NCBI RefSeq assembly: GCF_002101705.1
Contig: NZ_LQPC01000047.1
Span: 62,001 to 126,000, forward strand
Length of the DNA: 64,000 bases
Direction of reading: 5' to 3'
Source of the DNA: Mycolicibacterium iranicum
GTDB lineage: Bacteria > Actinomycetota > Actinomycetes > Mycobacteriales > Mycobacteriaceae
The position numbers and the translations under genes are program-made. The notes below the pieces were generated by a model that was not told the DNA's origin, did no database searches, and saw nothing but the letters and a program-made list of their open reading frames with translations. Below, piece after piece: positions 50,382 through 58,609 of the stretch (position 1 is its first letter; each line of letters begins with the position of its first letter).

Positions 50382-50746
50382 CCGAGACGTCTCAGCGCCG
50401 CTGGCGGTTCTGGATCGGCTTCGCGATCGTCACCGTGCTGATCGCCGGCGGGGTCTCCTACTTCGCCAGCTCCAGCCCGGACGGCCTGGACTCGGCGACA
50501 CTGCAGGGCTGTGAGGTGGTCGAGACAGCCGACGGCGAGGAACTGCAGGGTGACTGCATCGCCCAGCACGCCGAAGAGCACCCCATGGCCGGCTCTCCAC
50601 TGGCCGACTACGCCGTTGGCGGGCAGGACGGCACAGGGGGCCTGGCAGGGATCGTCGGCGTCGTCGTCACGGTGCTCGTTGCGGGCGGAGCCTTCTGGTT
50701 GATCGCCCGATCCCGGGTGAAACGCAAGTCGACAGAAGGTCCTTGA
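50378..50746 (+). CDS. CbiN-like PDGLE-domain membrane protein
   Basis: A 122-residue protein with one N-terminal helix (WIGFAIVTVLIAGGVSYF), a short extracytoplasmic loop containing SSPDGLDSATLQGCEV, and a C-terminal helix (GIVGVVVTVLVAGGAFWLIA). The SSPDGLD stretch is the PDGLE domain typical of CbiN and CbiM fusions; the last residue of that motif is Asp here. It assists CbiM in metal uptake. It overlaps cbiM by four bases and the cbiQ start by four bases, so all are coupled. Confidence 0.85.
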   Translation: MTETSQRRWRFWIGFAIVTVLIAGGVSYFASSSPDGLDSATLQGCEVVETADGEELQGDCIAQHAEEHPMAGSPLADYAVGGQDGTGGLAGIVGVVVTVLVAGGAFWLIARSRVKRKSTEGP

Positions 50747-51528
50747 CGGTGGGCGGCGGTCACGCGCACCCGCTGTACCGCGACGACGATTCGCCTGTTC
50801 ATCGGCTCCCTGCGGAAGTCAAGATCGTCTGCCTCGTGGCGTTCGTGCTCGCCGTGGTGGCGACGCCGCGAGAGTTGTTCTGGCCGTTCGGCATTTACGC
50901 GCTGATCATCGTTGCGGTGTGGGCCATCGCGCGCATTCCTTTGCGGTGGATCCTGCCGCGGATGTTGATCGAGGCACCGTTCATCGTGTTGGCGGTGCTT
51001 CTGCCGTTCGCCGAGGGAGGTGAGCGGGTCGACGTGGCCGGCATGCAACTGTCCGTCGCCGGGCTGTACGCCGCCTGGGGCATCGTCATCAAAGGAACCC
51101 TCGGCGTCGCCGCCTCGCTGACCGTGGCGGCGACCACCGCGGCGGCGGAGTTACCGGTGGCGCTGAGCAGGCTACGGGTGCCCGCCGTCATCGTGTCGGT
51201 ATTGACTCTGATGATCCGCTACATCGATGTCCTCACCGCGGAAGCCCGCAGGATGCGGATGGCGCGGATCTCCCGCGGCGACTCGCCGCGAATGCTGCAC
51301 CAGGTCGGTGCGACGGCGAAAAGCGTAGGGGCACTGTTCCTGCGATCCTACGAACGCGGTGAGCGCGTGTATCTGGCGATGCTGTCCAGAGGTTTCGACG
51401 GGCACGTCCCGGCGCTGGCGGTCGGGGCCGGATGCGTCGCTTCGGCGACGCCGCGGCAGTGGGTGACGGCGCTGATTCCCGCCGCGGCCGCCGCATCGGT
51501 GGCTCTGACGGCCTGGGTGACGCTGTGA
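50743..51528 (+). CDS. cbiQ: Cobalt ECF transporter transmembrane subunit CbiQ
   Basis: A 261-residue T-component with several hydrophobic helices (KIVCLVAFVLAVVATPRELF, GIYALIIVAVWAIA). The cytoplasmic coupling region holds the two short Ala-Arg-Gly-like motifs ARRMRMARISRGDSP and YLAMLSRGFDG, which dock onto the ATPase. The start may be TTG 50743 or GTG 50749; the former overlaps the cbiN-like gene. It joins CbiM to CbiO. Its TGA overlaps the GTG of cbiO. Confidence 0.9.
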   Translation: MTVGGGHAHPLYRDDDSPVHRLPAEVKIVCLVAFVLAVVATPRELFWPFGIYALIIVAVWAIARIPLRWILPRMLIEAPFIVLAVLLPFAEGGERVDVAGMQLSVAGLYAAWGIVIKGTLGVAASLTVAATTAAAELPVALSRLRVPAVIVSVLTLMIRYIDVLTAEARRMRMARISRGDSPRMLHQVGATAKSVGALFLRSYERGERVYLAMLSRGFDGHVPALAVGAGCVASATPRQWVTALIPAAAAASVALTAWVTL

Positions 51529-52262
51529 CGCCGGCGATCCGGGTGACGGGGCTGAGCTATGCCTACCCCGACGGGCATTCGGCGTTGCGCGGAATCGATC
51601 TCGAGGTCGCCACGGGCGAACGCGTCGCGCTGCTCGGGCCCAACGGCGCTGGCAAGACCACCCTGATGCTCCACCTCAACGGTGTCCTCAGCGCGTTGCA
51701 GGGCACCGTCGAGATCGGTGGAACCACCTTGTCCCGCAACACTCTCCGCGACATCCGCCGTCGCGTCGGGTTGGTTTTCCAGGATCCCGACGATCAGCTG
51801 TTCATGCCGACCCTCGCCCAGGATGTCGCCTTCGGACCTGCCAATTTCGGCCTCCGCGGTGCCGAACTGGAGGACCGCGTCGCGCGCGCCCTGGAATCGG
51901 TGTCCATGACCGAGCTGGCAGGACGCAGCCCCGCCCACATGTCCGGCGGGCAGCGTCGCCGGGCAGCCCTGGCAACGGTGCTGGCCTGCGAACCAGAGGT
52001 GCTCGTCCTCGACGAACCGTCGGCCAACCTCGATCCGGTGGCGCGTAGGGAACTCGCCGAAACATTGGCGGGCCTGGATGCCACCATGCTCATCGTCACC
52101 CACGATCTGCCCTATGCGGCGCAACTGTGTCGGCGTGCAATCGTCATGGACGGCGGGGTCATCGTCGCCGACGGACCCATCGACGAGGTGCTCGCCGATT
52201 CCGAACTGCTTGCCGCGCACCGGCTGGAGCTTCCGTGGGGGTTCGCCGTCGGCTCACGCTGA
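51525..52262 (+). CDS. cbiO: Cobalt ECF transporter ATPase CbiO
   Basis: A 245-residue ABC ATPase. Walker A is LLGPNGAGKTTLM, the Q-loop LVFQDPDDQLFMP, the signature MSGGQRRRAALA, Walker B VLVLDEPSANLDP, and the switch His in IVTHDLPYAA. VFQDPDDQLF is typical of CbiO/EcfA. The GTG at 51525 is set by the GTGA overlap with cbiQ; a longer reading lies within cbiQ. It powers Co2+ uptake for cobalamin synthesis, which is consistent with cobO and cobB later in the window. The end overlaps the convergent histidine kinase gene by nine bases. Confidence 0.93.
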   Translation: MTPAIRVTGLSYAYPDGHSALRGIDLEVATGERVALLGPNGAGKTTLMLHLNGVLSALQGTVEIGGTTLSRNTLRDIRRRVGLVFQDPDDQLFMPTLAQDVAFGPANFGLRGAELEDRVARALESVSMTELAGRSPAHMSGGQRRRAALATVLACEPEVLVLDEPSANLDPVARRELAETLAGLDATMLIVTHDLPYAAQLCRRAIVMDGGVIVADGPIDEVLADSELLAAHRLELPWGFAVGSR

Positions 52263-53768
52263 GGTCTGCGCCGGGACGGCCGGCGCAGGCGCGGCGGGCA
52301 GACGGACGCTGAACGTCGTTGCTCCCGAGGAGGATCGAGCATTGATGGTGCCGCCGTGCGATTCCACGATCGACGCCGCGATGGACAGTCCGAGCCCGAA
52401 GCTTCCCGTCTGGCGCGACCGAGACTTGTCGGCACGCACGAAACGTTCGAAGAGGTGCGGCAGAAGCTCGGCGTCGATGCCCGGCCCGTCATCGGTGACC
52501 GACATCTCGACGAAGGGCGTTCCGTCGTCGTCCGTCCCGGCCGACAGGCGAGTCGTGACCGTGGTGCCCGCGGGCGTGTGCAGACGAGCGTTGGACAGTA
52601 GGTTGGCCAGGGTCTGGTGCAGTTGGGCCCTGTCACCGCGCACCCACACCGACCCGTCGGGAACCTGTGTCAACCAGCCGTGCGTCGGCGCCGACACCGT
52701 CGCATCGTTGACGGCGTCGACCACCAGATCGGCGAGGTCGATCGAGGTGGCCTGCAGGTCTTGACCCTCGTCGAGACGCGCCAGTAGGAGCAGATCGGCG
52801 ACCAGCGAATTCATCCGCCGAGTCTCGGCTTCGATGCGGGCCAGCGAGTACTCCGTAGTCTCGGGCAGCACCGCGCTGTCCTGCCGGGTCAGCTCCGCAT
52901 AACCGTGGATCGCGGCCAGCGGTGTGCGCAGCTCATGGCTGGCGTCGGTGATGAACTGCCGCATCCGCCGATCCGAGGCCGCGACATCGCTCAGTGCCTG
53001 CTCGACGTGGTCGAGCAACCGGTTCAGCGTGTCTCCGACCAGTCCCACCTCGGTGCGGGGATCCGTATCGCCGGGCGGAACCCGCGGCGTGATCGCGTGG
53101 TTGTCGCGGTCGAGCGGAAGGCTGGCCACCTCGGCTGCCGTCGCTGCCACCCGGCGCAGCGGCCGCAGCGCGAAGCGCACCATCGCAATCGTGCTCAGTG
53201 CGGTGACCACCAGCGCGATGGCAGTCATCCCCGACACGATCGCGGTCTCACGCACCATCGCGTCCCACGCGGGCGCCCGGGACACGCCGGTCACCAGGAT
53301 CTCGTCACCGTCGCCGGGTCTGCCGACCATCCGGTACCAGCCCAGTCCGGGCAGCTCGATGGTGCGAGGTTCCGGATCGCTCCACGACAGCCCCGCTATG
53401 GTGTCGACGGCTGCCTGAGGGGCCTTGCGCGCCTCACCGTCCCCGAAGAACGCCGAGTCCACCACCTTGCCGTTCTGGATCAGCGCCACCACATTGCCAG
53501 GGGCCTGCCCGATGAAATGAGTCAGGGGTTTCATCGTCCCGGGGGCGGGCAGCTCGCCTCCGGGGCCGGGGGAACTCCGGTATTTGTTCATCGAGCTGAT
53601 CCCACCGTCGGCGGCGCCCGTCAGCTGGGTGTCGATGATGCCCAGCACGGAAGCGCGCAGACTCACCACCGACATCGTGCCCACCGTGACCAGGACCACC
53701 ATCACGACCGCCGAGACGCCGACGACCAGTTGACGAAGCAGCGACCAGCTCCGCCACGCGGGCATCAT
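52254..53768 (-). CDS. Sensor histidine kinase
   Basis: A 504-residue membrane kinase. A first helix at about 13-35 (LVVGVSAVVMVVLVTVGTM), an extracytoplasmic sensor to about 165, a second helix (GMTAIALVVTALSTIAMVRF) and a HAMP linker lead to HisKA with DASHELRTPLAAIHGYAEL, where His is phosphorylated. The ATPase domain has NLLSNARLHTP, DDGPGIDAEL, FERFVRADKS and GSFGLGLSIAAS. It is the partner of the response regulator encoded directly upstream, which it overlaps by four bases (ATGATG with TGA). The signal is unknown. Confidence 0.93.
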   Translation of the reverse strand: MMPAWRSWSLLRQLVVGVSAVVMVVLVTVGTMSVVSLRASVLGIIDTQLTGAADGGISSMNKYRSSPGPGGELPAPGTMKPLTHFIGQAPGNVVALIQNGKVVDSAFFGDGEARKAPQAAVDTIAGLSWSDPEPRTIELPGLGWYRMVGRPGDGDEILVTGVSRAPAWDAMVRETAIVSGMTAIALVVTALSTIAMVRFALRPLRRVAATAAEVASLPLDRDNHAITPRVPPGDTDPRTEVGLVGDTLNRLLDHVEQALSDVAASDRRMRQFITDASHELRTPLAAIHGYAELTRQDSAVLPETTEYSLARIEAETRRMNSLVADLLLLARLDEGQDLQATSIDLADLVVDAVNDATVSAPTHGWLTQVPDGSVWVRGDRAQLHQTLANLLSNARLHTPAGTTVTTRLSAGTDDDGTPFVEMSVTDDGPGIDAELLPHLFERFVRADKSRSRQTGSFGLGLSIAASIVESHGGTINARSSSGATTFSVRLPAAPAPAVPAQTSA

Positions 53769-54532
53769 TGCGCCGGTCGCAGCATGTAGCCGACGCCGCG
53801 CACGGTGTGGATCATCGGTTCCCGGCCTGCGTCGATCTTCTTGCGCAGGTAGGAGACATACAGGTCGACGATGCTGGACCGGCCGCCGAAATCGTAGTTC
53901 CACACCTGCCGTAGGATCTCGTTGCGGTCCAGGGCTTTTCGCTGGTTGCGCATCAGCAGCCGCAACAGCTCGAACTCCGTCGACGTCAGCGAGATCGGCT
54001 CGCCGGCGCGTGTGACCTCACGGCTGGCGGCATCCAGCGCGAGATCTCCGACCGCAAGGGTCTCGTCCTCGGTGGGGGTGAGGTAGGCCGAGCGGCGCAA
54101 CAGCCCGCGCAGCCGTGCGACGAGTTCTTCCAGGGAGAACGGCTTGGTCATGTAGTCGTCCCCGCCTGCCGTCAGGCCGGTGACGCGATCCGACACCGAA
54201 TCGCGGGCGGTGAGGAACAGCGTCGGTGTGTAGGTACCGGACTCACGCAGTCGGGCCAGCACTCCGAGGCCGTCCATATCCGGAAGCATGATGTCCAGGA
54301 CCAGCAGGTCGGGGGTGTTCTCCTGGTATTTGGCGACTGCTTCGGCTGCGTCGTGGGCGACCTCGATCTCCCATCCTTCGTACTTCAGCGCCATGCGCAC
54401 GAGGTTGGTCAGTGCGCGCTCGTCGTCGACGAGCAGCACGCGTATCGGAGACCCGTCGGCGCGATACATTCGGGGCAGCTTGCCCAGGATCGCGCGACGG
54501 GGCCCCTGGTCCTCCACCGGCGCAGACGTCAT
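53765..54532 (-). CDS. OmpR-family response regulator
   Basis: A 255-residue regulator. After a 30-residue lead, the receiver shows VLLVDDERALTNLVRMALKY, the phospho-acceptor Asp in LLVLDIMLPDMDGL, and the Lys in MTKPFSLEELVARLRGLL. The winged-helix DNA-binding domain ends NYDFGGRSSIVDLYVSYLRK and VRGVGYMLRP. It is the first gene of the pair; the kinase follows with overlap. The start MTSAPVEDQ at 54532 is preferred over an upstream GTG. The 239 bases between it and the divergent doxX gene contain GAGATCTC (54581-54588) and nothing I can assign. Confidence 0.93.
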   Translation of the reverse strand: MTSAPVEDQGPRRAILGKLPRMYRADGSPIRVLLVDDERALTNLVRMALKYEGWEIEVAHDAAEAVAKYQENTPDLLVLDIMLPDMDGLGVLARLRESGTYTPTLFLTARDSVSDRVTGLTAGGDDYMTKPFSLEELVARLRGLLRRSAYLTPTEDETLAVGDLALDAASREVTRAGEPISLTSTEFELLRLLMRNQRKALDRNEILRQVWNYDFGGRSSIVDLYVSYLRKKIDAGREPMIHTVRGVGYMLRPAQ

Positions 54533-54771
54533 CCGATCATTGTCACGCGCAGCGGCCCGCGCCGTCACCACCCTCATAGAGATCTCATATGTCTCGCCCC
54601 GGCCCGAACGTCAGCATTATTGACCGCTACGAAAAACGCTGTCAGACATTTGAATTGCCTATGAGGGTCGACCCGGGTGGCGTTGCCTGCCGGGACAATG
54701 GCTCGGTGAGCCCGGCCGGTGACGTCCGGGCACTCACGTGATTCACACCATGCGAGGGAAGGTTCTCCGTC

Positions 54772-55170
54772 ATGTCCACTGACACCACGCTCGAGGCCCG
54801 TCCGACTGTACGGGCCGACATCGCGCTCGGCGTGTTCCGCATCGTCGTCGCCCTGTTGTTCATGATGCACGGCACCGCCAAGCTGGCGGGCTGGCCGCAG
54901 GGGTCACCCGCACCGCTCGGCGCCTGGCCGATGTGGTGGGCCGGCGCCTTGGAGATAGTGCTCGGCGGCCTCATCGCCATCGGCCTGCTCACCCGGCCCG
55001 CCGCATTTCTGGCCTCGGGCATGATGGCAGTCGCCTATTTCTGGATGCACTTCCCCGACGGATTCTGGCCGCTGGTCAACGGTGGTGAGACCGCGGTGCT
55101 GTACTGCTTCGGCTTCCTGCTTCTGGCCGCCACGGGTCCGGGCGCGTTCGCCGTCACCCGTCGAATCTGA
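54772..55170 (+). CDS. DoxX-family membrane protein
   Basis: A 132-residue protein with four hydrophobic helices (GVFRIVVALLFMMHGTAKL, WWAGALEIVLGGLIAIGLL, ASGMMAVAYFWMHFPDGFWP, VLYCFGFLLLAATGPGAFAV). This is the usual DoxX/DoxD-like plan. In mycobacteria some DoxX proteins work with thiol redox and superoxide defence, but this one is not next to those genes. GGGAAGG precedes the ATG. The broken sigma factor gene follows 120 bases downstream. Confidence 0.88.
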   Translation: MSTDTTLEARPTVRADIALGVFRIVVALLFMMHGTAKLAGWPQGSPAPLGAWPMWWAGALEIVLGGLIAIGLLTRPAAFLASGMMAVAYFWMHFPDGFWPLVNGGETAVLYCFGFLLLAATGPGAFAVTRRI

Positions 55171-55184
55171 AAGCTGTTCTCGTT

Positions 55185-55205
55185 CAAATGTTTTGCAAAT
55201 GTTTG
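55185..55205 (+). repeat. Short AT-rich direct repeat
   Basis: CAAATGTTTTG (55185-55195) is followed at once by CAAATGTTTG (55196-55205). It is an unusually AT-rich patch for this window, just after doxX and 86 bases before the sigma-factor start. Confidence 0.6.
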
Positions 55206-55290
55206 CGTTTCCTATGCACATCTGGAATTCGCGTCGATCGCTCCTAGATTGGAATCAACGACGACAGAAGCGATGTGGAGGGAACCGAGC

Positions 55291-55878
55291 ATGACCATGA
55301 CGATGACGGATCCAGATCTGGAACGGTTCGAGCGCGACGCACTGCCGCTGCTGGACACCCTGTAGCGTGCCGCGCGCCGCTACACCGGCAACGCCGCCGA
55401 TACAGAAGACCTCGTGCAGGAGACGATGATGAAGGCCTACGCAGCTTTTCATCGCTTCGAAGAAGGGACGAACATCCGCGCCTGGCTGCTGCGCATCCTG
55501 ACCAACACGTGGATCAAGTCCTACCGCAGGTCCCAGTGCAGGCCGGCGGAGATCCTGTCCGAAGGCCTCACCGATGCGCAGTTGCACGACCACGCGGGGC
55601 ATTCGTCGACGGGCCTACCCTCAGCCGAGCTCGCCGCGCTGGAATCCCTGGGCGACGACGAGGTCAGGCAGGCGCTCGAACAGCTCAGCGAGGAGCAGCG
55701 TCTGGTCGTCTACTACGCAGACGTAGAAGGGCTGAGCTACAAGGAGATTGCGCTCATCCTCGGAACCCCGGTCGGCACCGTGATGTCACGTCTGCACCGC
55801 GGCAGGCGCACGCTGCGACGCCTGCTGGTCGACGTCGCGGCCAGTCGCGGCTACCTGCGCGGCGCCACCGCAGCCTGA
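55291..55878 (+). pseudogene. SigH/SigR-like ECF sigma factor, interrupted by TAG at codon 25
   Basis: From the ATG at 55291 the frame reads ERFERDALPLLDTL, then a TAG at 55363-55365, then RAARRYTGNAADTEDLVQET, and continues without a break to 55878. The layout matches the ECF12 (SigH/SigR) family: region 2 with TNIRAWLLRILTNTWIKSYR and region 4 with LVVYYADVEGLSYKEIALIL and VGTVMSRLHRGRRTL. In relatives the stop position is usually Tyr (LYxxA), so one base (TAC or TAT to TAG) explains it. A GTG at 55414 could give a 154-residue protein lacking the first part of region 2. No anti-sigma gene follows, although SigH-type genes normally carry one. Confidence 0.8.
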
Positions 55879-55903
55879 CTTGACCGCCGCCTGACTTGAC
55901 CGC

Positions 55904-55966
55904 CGCCGAAACTGCATTCCGCGCGCGAAAATCCGCGAAACGACCGCGCGGAATGCAGTTTCGGCG
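55904..55966. repeat. Intergenic palindromic element, copy 2
   Basis: A perfect 22-base stem (55904-55925 with 55945-55966) and a 19-base loop. The outer 17 bases, CGCCGAAACTGCATTCC, are the same as at 1003. It lies between the ends of the convergent sigma-factor remnant and mtr, where it could act as a two-way terminator. It is the same element as copy 1, with a different loop. Confidence 0.88.
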
Positions 55967-55972
55967 CTAAAG

Positions 55973-56049
55973 CTAATGCCGCCGGGGGCGCGGCTTCTGC
56001 CTAGTGCCGCCGGGGCCGCGGCTTCTGCCTAGTGCCGCCGGGGCCGCGG
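55973..56049 (-). repeat. 28-base tandem repeat at the 3' end of mtr
   Basis: Units start at 55973, 56001 and 56029; the third is cut after about 21 matching bases where the mtr coding sequence continues. Each unit, read on the minus strand, ends in a TAG or TTAG stop and holds the codons for the last PRPRRH-like residues of mtr. The tail of mtr seems to have been duplicated twice downstream of its stop. Confidence 0.85.
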
Positions 56050-57441
56050 CCATGGCGGCTCGCCGCACAGCGCCAACAACGCATTCTCGACGACCTCCGG
56101 CAGCGCCGGGTGAATCCAGTACTGGCCGCGCGCCATCTCCTGTGCCGGCAGGTCGAACGCCATCGCCTGAATGATCGGCTGAATGATCGACGACGCCTGA
56201 TGGCCCATGATGTGCGCGCCGAGCAGCAGCCCGCTGTCATCGTCGACGATCAGCTTGGCGAACCCCGTGTTGTCCTCCATCGCCCACCCGTAGGCGACAT
56301 CGCCGTAGTCCTGAACTTTCGACCGGATCTTGTAACCAGCTGCGCGAGCTTCGTTCTCGGTCAGACCCACGCACGCGATCTGCGGCTCGGTGAACACCGC
56401 GGACGGCACATTGCGGTGATTGGCGGGCATCAGGTTCGCGGTGTCGTCCCAGCCTTGCAGCAGGTTGTGTTTGACGACACGGGCCTCGTGGTTGGCAACA
56501 TGCTTGAGCTGAAACGGGGAACTGACGTCACCCAGCGCGAAGACGTTTCGCGCTGTGGTGCGCTGGAATTCGTCGACGGCGACCAGGCCGTCGTTCACCT
56601 CGATCCCCGCCAGGTGCGCATCGAGGAGGTCGCCGTTGGGGACGCGCCCCGTCGCGACCAGGAGGGTGTCGGCCTCCAGCGTCGAACCGTCATCGAGCCG
56701 CAACCGGACCCCGGAATCGTCGGACTCGCCACCGACGATGTTGCGCCGGCTGCGGATCTCCCACTTCTTGCCTGCGATGTCGGTGAATCGCTCGCAGACC
56801 GTGTCGTCGCAATGGGTCAGCATCGTCGTGCCGCGCAGCACGATCGTCACCCTCGTCCCGAGAGAGGAGAAGACATGGGCGAACTCGGCGGCCACGAAGC
56901 CGCCGCCGACGATCACGATGTGTTCGGGCAGATTCGAGATTCGCATGATGGTGTCGCTGGTGTGATGCGCCACCCCACAATCGCGGATGGCGGGCGGCAC
57001 CGTCGCTCTCGCGCCTGCGGCGATCACCACCTGGTCGGCGGTGAACTCGTCGCCGTCGTCCGTCCGGAGCCGGTAACCATCGCCGGTATCAGGCCCGGCG
57101 AACCGCGTGTGGCTGGCGAACACCTCGACGTTCGGTGAGGAACGTCGATACTGCTCACCGCCGCTGGCCAGCGGATCGATCCGGCCGAACACCCGCGACA
57201 CGATGTCCGTCCATCGCACCCCGTCCAGATGTCCGTCCACGCCATATCGGCTCGACTCCCGGATCTGCTGGGCCACCCCGGCCGCGTAGACGAACATCTT
57301 CGTCGGGATGCAGCCCACGTTGAGGCAGGTGCCGCCGAACACACCCTGCTCGCAGATCGCGACGCGCTTGTCGGCGTACCGGTCGTCGAGGATCGAGTTC
57401 CCAGAGCCTGTCCCGATGATCGCGATGTCGAAATCAGCCAT
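56029..57441 (-). CDS. mtr: Mycothione reductase
   Basis: A 470-residue flavoprotein disulfide reductase that regenerates mycothiol from mycothione with NADPH. The redox site is GGTCLNVGCIPTK near residue 40. The N-terminal FAD loop is IIGTGSGNS, the NADPH loop IVGGGFVAAEFAHVFSSLG, a second FAD segment ARNVFALGDVSSPFQLKHVA, and the C-terminal active-site segment YWIHPALPEVVENALL. Its presence shows that the organism uses mycothiol and so is an actinomycete. It overlaps the upstream alpha/beta hydrolase gene by eight bases, as in M. tuberculosis (Rv2855 and Rv2854). Confidence 0.97.
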   Translation of the reverse strand: MADFDIAIIGTGSGNSILDDRYADKRVAICEQGVFGGTCLNVGCIPTKMFVYAAGVAQQIRESSRYGVDGHLDGVRWTDIVSRVFGRIDPLASGGEQYRRSSPNVEVFASHTRFAGPDTGDGYRLRTDDGDEFTADQVVIAAGARATVPPAIRDCGVAHHTSDTIMRISNLPEHIVIVGGGFVAAEFAHVFSSLGTRVTIVLRGTTMLTHCDDTVCERFTDIAGKKWEIRSRRNIVGGESDDSGVRLRLDDGSTLEADTLLVATGRVPNGDLLDAHLAGIEVNDGLVAVDEFQRTTARNVFALGDVSSPFQLKHVANHEARVVKHNLLQGWDDTANLMPANHRNVPSAVFTEPQIACVGLTENEARAAGYKIRSKVQDYGDVAYGWAMEDNTGFAKLIVDDDSGLLLGAHIMGHQASSIIQPIIQAMAFDLPAQEMARGQYWIHPALPEVVENALLALCGEPPWPRPRRH

Positions 57442-58480
57442 GCCCTGTGCTCCCCTCGGACGGTGATGCGGTGGCGCCCGGTGCGCCTGTGGCCTCGGAC
57501 AGATACCAGTGCAGCCAACGGTCCAACTCGTCGTAGGCCCGCCTGCGCGGCTCGGGCAGCGACAGGAAGACGTCATGCTTGGCGTCGGCGATCGGCACGA
57601 TCGTCGTCCGGTTACCGATGCAGCCGGCCCATCGTGCGATCTGCGACACCTCCAGCACAGCGTCGCCTTTCTGGATCAGCGCGGGGTCGGCGACTTCGCG
57701 CACGCTGTGGTCGGACCGCAGGATCAGGTTCGGCACGCCGACATCGAGGCCCCGGTGCAGCTTCGCCTGGCCCCGCCGGATCGCATGGATCCACCCGAAG
57801 GTGACCGGGAAGCCGCCGACCGGTTTCCACTCCAGGTTGTAGTCGAACTCGCCGGCGAAGTCGCGGTGCAAAGTCGAGCCGTACCCGCCCTCGCTGACCG
57901 GTCGGCGGATCACCGAATGCTTGCGGAACCTGCGCATGGCCATCAGCGCCGCCGAGGTGGGTGGTGTGCGCAAGATCGCATGCCCCTGCAGATCCAGCCA
58001 CGGGGCGTTGAGCACCAGCCCTCCGACGCCTTTGCGCGCCGTGGAGCGCCGCGCTCGCAGCCTGTCCAGCCATAGCGACACCACCAGGCCGCCCGCCGAG
58101 TGGCCGTAAACGAGCACCTGCGGACCCGACACCGCCGCGATCACATCCAACGCCCGCTCCAGTTCGACGTCGTAGCGCGCCAGGTCGGTGGTGAAATGCG
58201 GCGTCTGTCCCCGACGGTGTGAGCGTCCACATTTGTGCAGGTCAATGGCGTAGAACGCGAAACCGCGGGCCGCGAAGTGGTCGGCGATCTCGGTGTTGAA
58301 GAAATAGTCGGTGAAGCCGTGGACCATCAACACCGCATGCCGCGCCGACGGGTCCGCGTCGCCGCGGCGCACCAGCGTCGCCTCCAACTCTCCCTCGCCG
58401 TCGGGATCGGGGCCGAGCGCAAAGGTGCACTGCCAGTATCCGGGCAGCACGTCGGGCTCCCATCGAGACACGTTTGCCAC
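57434..58480 (-). CDS. Alpha/beta hydrolase (Rv2854-like, lysophospholipase type)
   Basis: A 348-residue hydrolase. The oxyanion-hole region is HAVLMVHGFTDYFFNTEIAD, and the nucleophile elbow is VLVYGHSAGGLVVSLWLDRL with Ser in GHSAG. The catalytic Asp is expected near the IVPIADAKHDVFLSLP segment, where His also lies. It is the size of serine aminopeptidase S33/monoacylglycerol-lipase relatives. The GTG at 58480 gives VANVSRWEPDVLPGYW. Its end overlaps mtr by eight bases, so the two are translated together. The substrate is unknown, probably a lipid ester. Confidence 0.88.
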   Translation of the reverse strand: MANVSRWEPDVLPGYWQCTFALGPDPDGEGELEATLVRRGDADPSARHAVLMVHGFTDYFFNTEIADHFAARGFAFYAIDLHKCGRSHRRGQTPHFTTDLARYDVELERALDVIAAVSGPQVLVYGHSAGGLVVSLWLDRLRARRSTARKGVGGLVLNAPWLDLQGHAILRTPPTSAALMAMRRFRKHSVIRRPVSEGGYGSTLHRDFAGEFDYNLEWKPVGGFPVTFGWIHAIRRGQAKLHRGLDVGVPNLILRSDHSVREVADPALIQKGDAVLEVSQIARWAGCIGNRTTIVPIADAKHDVFLSLPEPRRRAYDELDRWLHWYLSEATGAPGATASPSEGSTGHG

Positions 58481-58609
58481 CCTAACGGCGCGCAGGCGGC
58501 GGCGAGCGTTTCGGCAGTGGTTGGCGGGTTACGGAAAAGCCGGGCGGGATAACCTGAACACCGGCAAGCCGTGTTCGACGGGCAGCAACCACGAAGGACC
58601 CACGAAAAG

